A stretch of 64,000 bases of DNA from contig CAMAXW010000017.1 in the NCBI GenBank assembly GCA_945862315.1, positions 1-64,000 of the forward strand, written 5' to 3'. Source of the stretch: Klebsiella pneumoniae (GTDB taxonomy: Bacteria; Pseudomonadota; Gammaproteobacteria; Ga0077536). The number at the start of each line of letters is the position of its first letter. The stretch's first letter is position 1. A model generated the notes under the pieces. That model saw nothing but the letters and a program-made list of their open reading frames with translations. It was not told the origin of the DNA and did not search any database. The translations under genes and the position numbers were made by a program. Shown here in pieces: positions 61,202 to 64,000 of the stretch.

Positions 61202-62734
61202 TTAACTGGCATCCGCCGTAATGCCCGCGGAGGTATACATGTCCTGCAGCGAGTTGCTGGCCTCGGCGCGCTTGTTTTTGGCTTCGTCAGAACGTTCTGA
61301 TTCAACCTGAGTCAGGTAATGTTTGCTCACATCGCCCGTCACATACTGGCCATTGAAACAAGATATATCGAAGTGATCGATCGCCGGATTGCCTTTGCGC
61401 GCAGCCTCAACCAGATCCTCAACGTCCTGATAGAACAAACGATCCGCGCCTAACAGCGCACAAACCTCATCGGGAGTGCGGCCATGGGCAATCAGTTCCT
61501 CGCCTGTGGGCATGTCGATGCCATACACATTGGGGTAACTCACCGGGGGCGCAGCCGAGGCAAAGTAGACCCGCCGCGCGCCAGCGTCGCGCGCCATTTG
61601 AATGATCTGCATGGACGTCGTGCCGCGCACGATGGAGTCGTCTACCAACAGCACGTTCTTGCCCTCGAATTCCAGACCGATGGCGTTGAGCTTCTGGCGC
61701 ACGGAACGCTGGCGCAGCGCTTGGCCTGGCATGATGAACGTCCGCGGGATGTACCGGTTCTTAATAAACCCCTCGCGGTAATGCAAGCCCAAACCATGGG
61801 CTAGCTCCATCGCGGCAGTCCGCGCTGTATCTGGCACGGGGATCACGGCTTCAATGTCGTGGTCCGGCCACTCACGCGCAATTTTACGGGCCAGTGCTTC
61901 GCCCATGCGCATGCGTGCCTTGTGTACGGAGACCCCATCGATGATGGAGTCTGGCCGGGCCAAATACACCAGCTCGAAAATGCAGGGTGACAGTTGCGGA
62001 TGTTCCGCGCATTGACGGGTATGGACCTGACCGTCCTCGCTGATGAACACCACCTCGCCAGGCGCAATGTCGCGTTCTAGTTCAAAGCCCAGCACGTCGA
62101 TGGCGACCGACTCTGAAGCAATAATGTATTCCCGGCCCCTAGGCGTTTCCCGCGAGCCAAACACGATGGGGCGAATGCCATAGGGATCTCGAAAACCAAT
62201 CAGGCCCACCCCGGCGATCATCGTAATAACGGCATAACCGCCGGCGCAGCGTTTGTTAAGGCGCGACACCGCGTGAAACACATCCTCCGGCCCAATTTTT
62301 ACCTTGGCCAGCGTTTGTAATTCGTGGGCCAGCACATTGAGCAGCACTTCGGAATCTGAGTCCGTGTTGATGTGACGCAAGCCCTCACTGAACAACTCGC
62401 GCTTGAGCACTTCTGAATTGGTCAGATTGCCGTTGTGGGCCAGCACGATGCCGTAAGGGGAATTGACGTAAAACGGCTGCGCCTCCGCTGTGGAGCTCGC
62501 CCCAGCGGTGGGGTAACGCACATGCCCAACCCCCATCCGACCCTTGAGATTGACCATGTGGCGAGTCTGAAAAACATCCCGCACCAAGCCGTCAGACTTG
62601 CGCATATACAGACGGCCGTCTTCACAGGTCACGATACCTGCGGCGTCTTGGCCGCGATGCTGCAGCACCGTCAGGCCATCATAAATAGCCTGATTCACAG
62701 CAGTTTTAGCGACGATGCCGATGATTCCACACAT
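61202..62734 (-). CDS. purF: Amidophosphoribosyltransferase
   Basis: A 510-residue PurF committing PRPP to purines. Seen: mature N-terminal nucleophile MCGIIGIVA (Cys2), VLQHRGQDAAGI, HVRYPTAGASSTAEAQPF, and the PRPP-binding VLLVDDSIVRGTTSMQII. The usual propeptide is absent, as expected for this proteobacterial type. It lies 22 bases after cvpA. Confidence 0.97.
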   Translation of the reverse strand: MCGIIGIVAKTAVNQAIYDGLTVLQHRGQDAAGIVTCEDGRLYMRKSDGLVRDVFQTRHMVNLKGRMGVGHVRYPTAGASSTAEAQPFYVNSPYGIVLAHNGNLTNSEVLKRELFSEGLRHINTDSDSEVLLNVLAHELQTLAKVKIGPEDVFHAVSRLNKRCAGGYAVITMIAGVGLIGFRDPYGIRPIVFGSRETPRGREYIIASESVAIDVLGFELERDIAPGEVVFISEDGQVHTRQCAEHPQLSPCIFELVYLARPDSIIDGVSVHKARMRMGEALARKIAREWPDHDIEAVIPVPDTARTAAMELAHGLGLHYREGFIKNRYIPRTFIMPGQALRQRSVRQKLNAIGLEFEGKNVLLVDDSIVRGTTSMQIIQMARDAGARRVYFASAAPPVSYPNVYGIDMPTGEELIAHGRTPDEVCALLGADRLFYQDVEDLVEAARKGNPAIDHFDISCFNGQYVTGDVSKHYLTQVESERSDEAKNKRAEASNSLQDMYTSAGITADAS

Positions 62735-62756
62735 GGTGAGCCTACCTCGTTAGCGC

Positions 62757-63263
62757 TTACGCGCCAGATTTACCATCGTACCCGAAGTGCCTACCAAATT
62801 CCGGCGGCAACCACGCCACCAGCCAATGAGCTGCCGTGCTTAACCGCGGTAAGAAAATAGAAGATTGCCACCAGTCCTGGAGAGGTGCCGGCGTCAAACC
62901 GGCCAACAATACCAGCACCATAATGATTGCCAGACCGCGCAGAAAACCGAAAATCATGCCGAGTAGTTTGTCGGTGTCGCCCAAGCCACTATTGCTCAGC
63001 AGCTTGGCCACGAGCGAGTTGAGCAAACCGAAAGCGATTAGCGTGCCGATCAGCAGCACCACGAAGGCCACGGCCTTCCGCGCCGAGGGTTGCGTGATGA
63101 GCCCATCCAACCATTGCGCGGCGTTTGCGCCATAGGCCAAGGCGACCCAAAAAGCGACCACCCAAGCCAGCAGCGAGAGGATCTCTTTAACCAATCCCCG
63201 CAGAAGGCTCAACAGCGAGGATAACCCCAGCACCACCGCAATGGCGATATCTGCGGCGTTCAT
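62757..63263 (-). CDS. cvpA: CvpA family membrane protein
   Basis: A 168-residue inner membrane protein with four transmembrane segments, starting MNAADIAIAVVLGLSSLLSLLRGLVKEILSLL. Members are linked to colicin V export and biofilm, mechanism unclear. ATG 63263 is chosen by alignment over an in-frame ATG five codons upstream. The dedD-cvpA-purF order is conserved. Confidence 0.93.
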   Translation of the reverse strand: MNAADIAIAVVLGLSSLLSLLRGLVKEILSLLAWVVAFWVALAYGANAAQWLDGLITQPSARKAVAFVVLLIGTLIAFGLLNSLVAKLLSNSGLGDTDKLLGMIFGFLRGLAIIMVLVLLAGLTPAPLQDWWQSSIFLPRLSTAAHWLVAWLPPEFGRHFGYDGKSGA

Positions 63264-63294
63264 GGTGTGGGCGCCCACCGCACGCCTAGCCGTT

Positions 63295-63897
63295 TCATTC
63301 GCGCACCAGAATGCCGCGTAATTCCGTGCTGCGGGCCAGTTTTTCGCGCAGTTTAAGTGCCTCCGCCCGTTCCTCTAACGGCCCAGCACGCACCCGAAAG
63401 GTCATGCCGTAGGATTCTTTAACCGCCACAATGTGCCCGCTCGTGCCTGCCGCCTGCAGGCGTCGCAGTAATAGTTCTGCGTTATCTCGACTTGAAAAAC
63501 TGCCCAACTGCACGGCCCAGCGCAGGGAGGTTTCGAGCCCATCGACTGTCGCCGGGGCCGGATCCGGTGCCGGTGGTGCTGCCGGGGGCGGCACCACCGG
63601 CACAGGGACGGGCACGCCGGGCGCATCGGGCAACACCGGCGGCGGGATGACATTCGCCAGCGCGGTCGTGGCGAGTGACGCGGAGGATGCGTCTAGGCCC
63701 GCGTCGATTTCGGTGGTGGTCTGGGCCGGCACCGATGGCACATTCGGCGGGAACTGATCGGCCGGCATGGGGGCCATGTCGCGCTGTTGATTTCGGGGGT
63801 CGCGATAGCCGCCATCCAGCCACAGCGGCACGATGAGGACCGCCGCGGCGACCAGCACCAGCGCGCCGACCATGCGTTGTTTTAGCTGCGGGTCCAT
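63295..63897 (-). CDS. dedD: SPOR-domain protein (DedD-like)
   Basis: A 200-residue protein with an N-terminal transmembrane anchor (QRMVGALVLVAAAVLIVPLWLDGG), a long Pro/Ala/Val-rich periplasmic linker and a C-terminal SPOR domain (LRWAVQLGSFSSRDNAELLLRRL, VRAGPLEERAEALKLREKL) that binds denuded peptidoglycan at the septum. It overlaps the end of folC by 16 bases. Confidence 0.9.
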   Translation of the reverse strand: MDPQLKQRMVGALVLVAAAVLIVPLWLDGGYRDPRNQQRDMAPMPADQFPPNVPSVPAQTTTEIDAGLDASSASLATTALANVIPPPVLPDAPGVPVPVPVVPPPAAPPAPDPAPATVDGLETSLRWAVQLGSFSSRDNAELLLRRLQAAGTSGHIVAVKESYGMTFRVRAGPLEERAEALKLREKLARSTELRGILVRE

Positions 63898-64000
63898 GTG
63901 CCTGCCCTGAGCGCCGTCGGATCTTCGCGGGCGGCCAAATCACGCAGCACCTCACCCACCGTGAGGAACGACCCGATGACTAAAATACGTTCCCCAACCG
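63882..64000 (-). CDS. folC: Dihydrofolate synthase/folylpolyglutamate synthase, C-terminal end only
   Basis: Only the last 39 residues are in the window. The frame ends at TAA (63882-63884) and runs to the edge, reading GERILVIGSFLTVGEVLRDLA, the conserved FolC C-terminus. It adds glutamates to folates. The folC-dedD-cvpA-purF-metZ order supports the call. Confidence 0.85.
   Translation of the reverse strand, partial: VGERILVIGSFLTVGEVLRDLAAREDPTALRAGTWTRS

Overview
The window is a GC-rich, densely packed chromosomal segment of a gammaproteobacterium. The evidence is gene content and order typical of that class: folC-dedD-cvpA-purF-metZ, pyrG-kdsA-eno-ftsB-ispD-ispF, gyrA-pheA-tyrA-aroA-cmk-rpsA-ihfB-lapA-lapB-pyrF, mfd-csiV, a class I adenylate cyclase and ribD-ribE-ribBA-ribH-nusB-thiL. 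I see no insertion sequence, phage gene, CRISPR array, rRNA or tRNA. Almost everything is core metabolism, so the unusual content is in a few genes and in small intergenic structures.

Layout. 1-1650: the 3' end of a gene matching F420-dependent methylenetetrahydromethanopterin dehydrogenase (Mtd, a methanogen-type enzyme), convergent with a HpcH/HpaI-family aldolase. 1.8-5.8 kb: a PrsT-like TPR protein and a PEP-CTERM protein, i.e. exosortase-linked surface biology. 5.9-12.6 kb (minus): riboflavin operon with nusB and thiL, then nrdR and glyA. 12.8-18.6 kb: cyaA, a DUF815 ATPase, a hypoxanthine phosphoribosyltransferase and methylthioinosine phosphorylase, facing csiV. 18.6-34.3 kb (minus): mfd, pyrF, lapB, lapA, ihfB, rpsA, cmk, aroA, tyrA, pheA, gyrA, mtnA. 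34.4-45.4 kb (mostly plus): methylthioadenosine deaminase, rnt (minus), purB, a DUF7931-like protein, a secretin-like protein, purL, a cysteine hydrolase, an Smr protein and a YeaD-type mutarotase. 45.4-50.7 kb (minus): ispF, ispD, ftsB, eno, kdsA, pyrG. 51-55 kb (plus): fhs, cstA and a ybdD-like gene. 55.1-64 kb (minus): DUF4919-like and SIMPL proteins, an aromatic amino acid decarboxylase-like enzyme, a peroxiredoxin, serine-glyoxylate aminotransferase, metZ, purF, cvpA, dedD and the end of folC.

How the genes fit together. Mtd, formate-tetrahydrofolate ligase, serine hydroxymethyltransferase and a methylotroph-type serine-glyoxylate aminotransferase together suggest one-carbon metabolism: tetrahydromethanopterin-linked oxidation plus serine-cycle assimilation. 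A coenzyme F420-type Mtd in a gammaproteobacterium is the most striking point, because bacterial methylotrophs normally use the unrelated NAD(P)-dependent MtdA/MtdB. A second coherent system is methylthioadenosine salvage by deamination: deaminase, then methylthioinosine phosphorylase, then MtnA, with a hypoxanthine phosphoribosyltransferase fused by a start/stop overlap to the phosphorylase.
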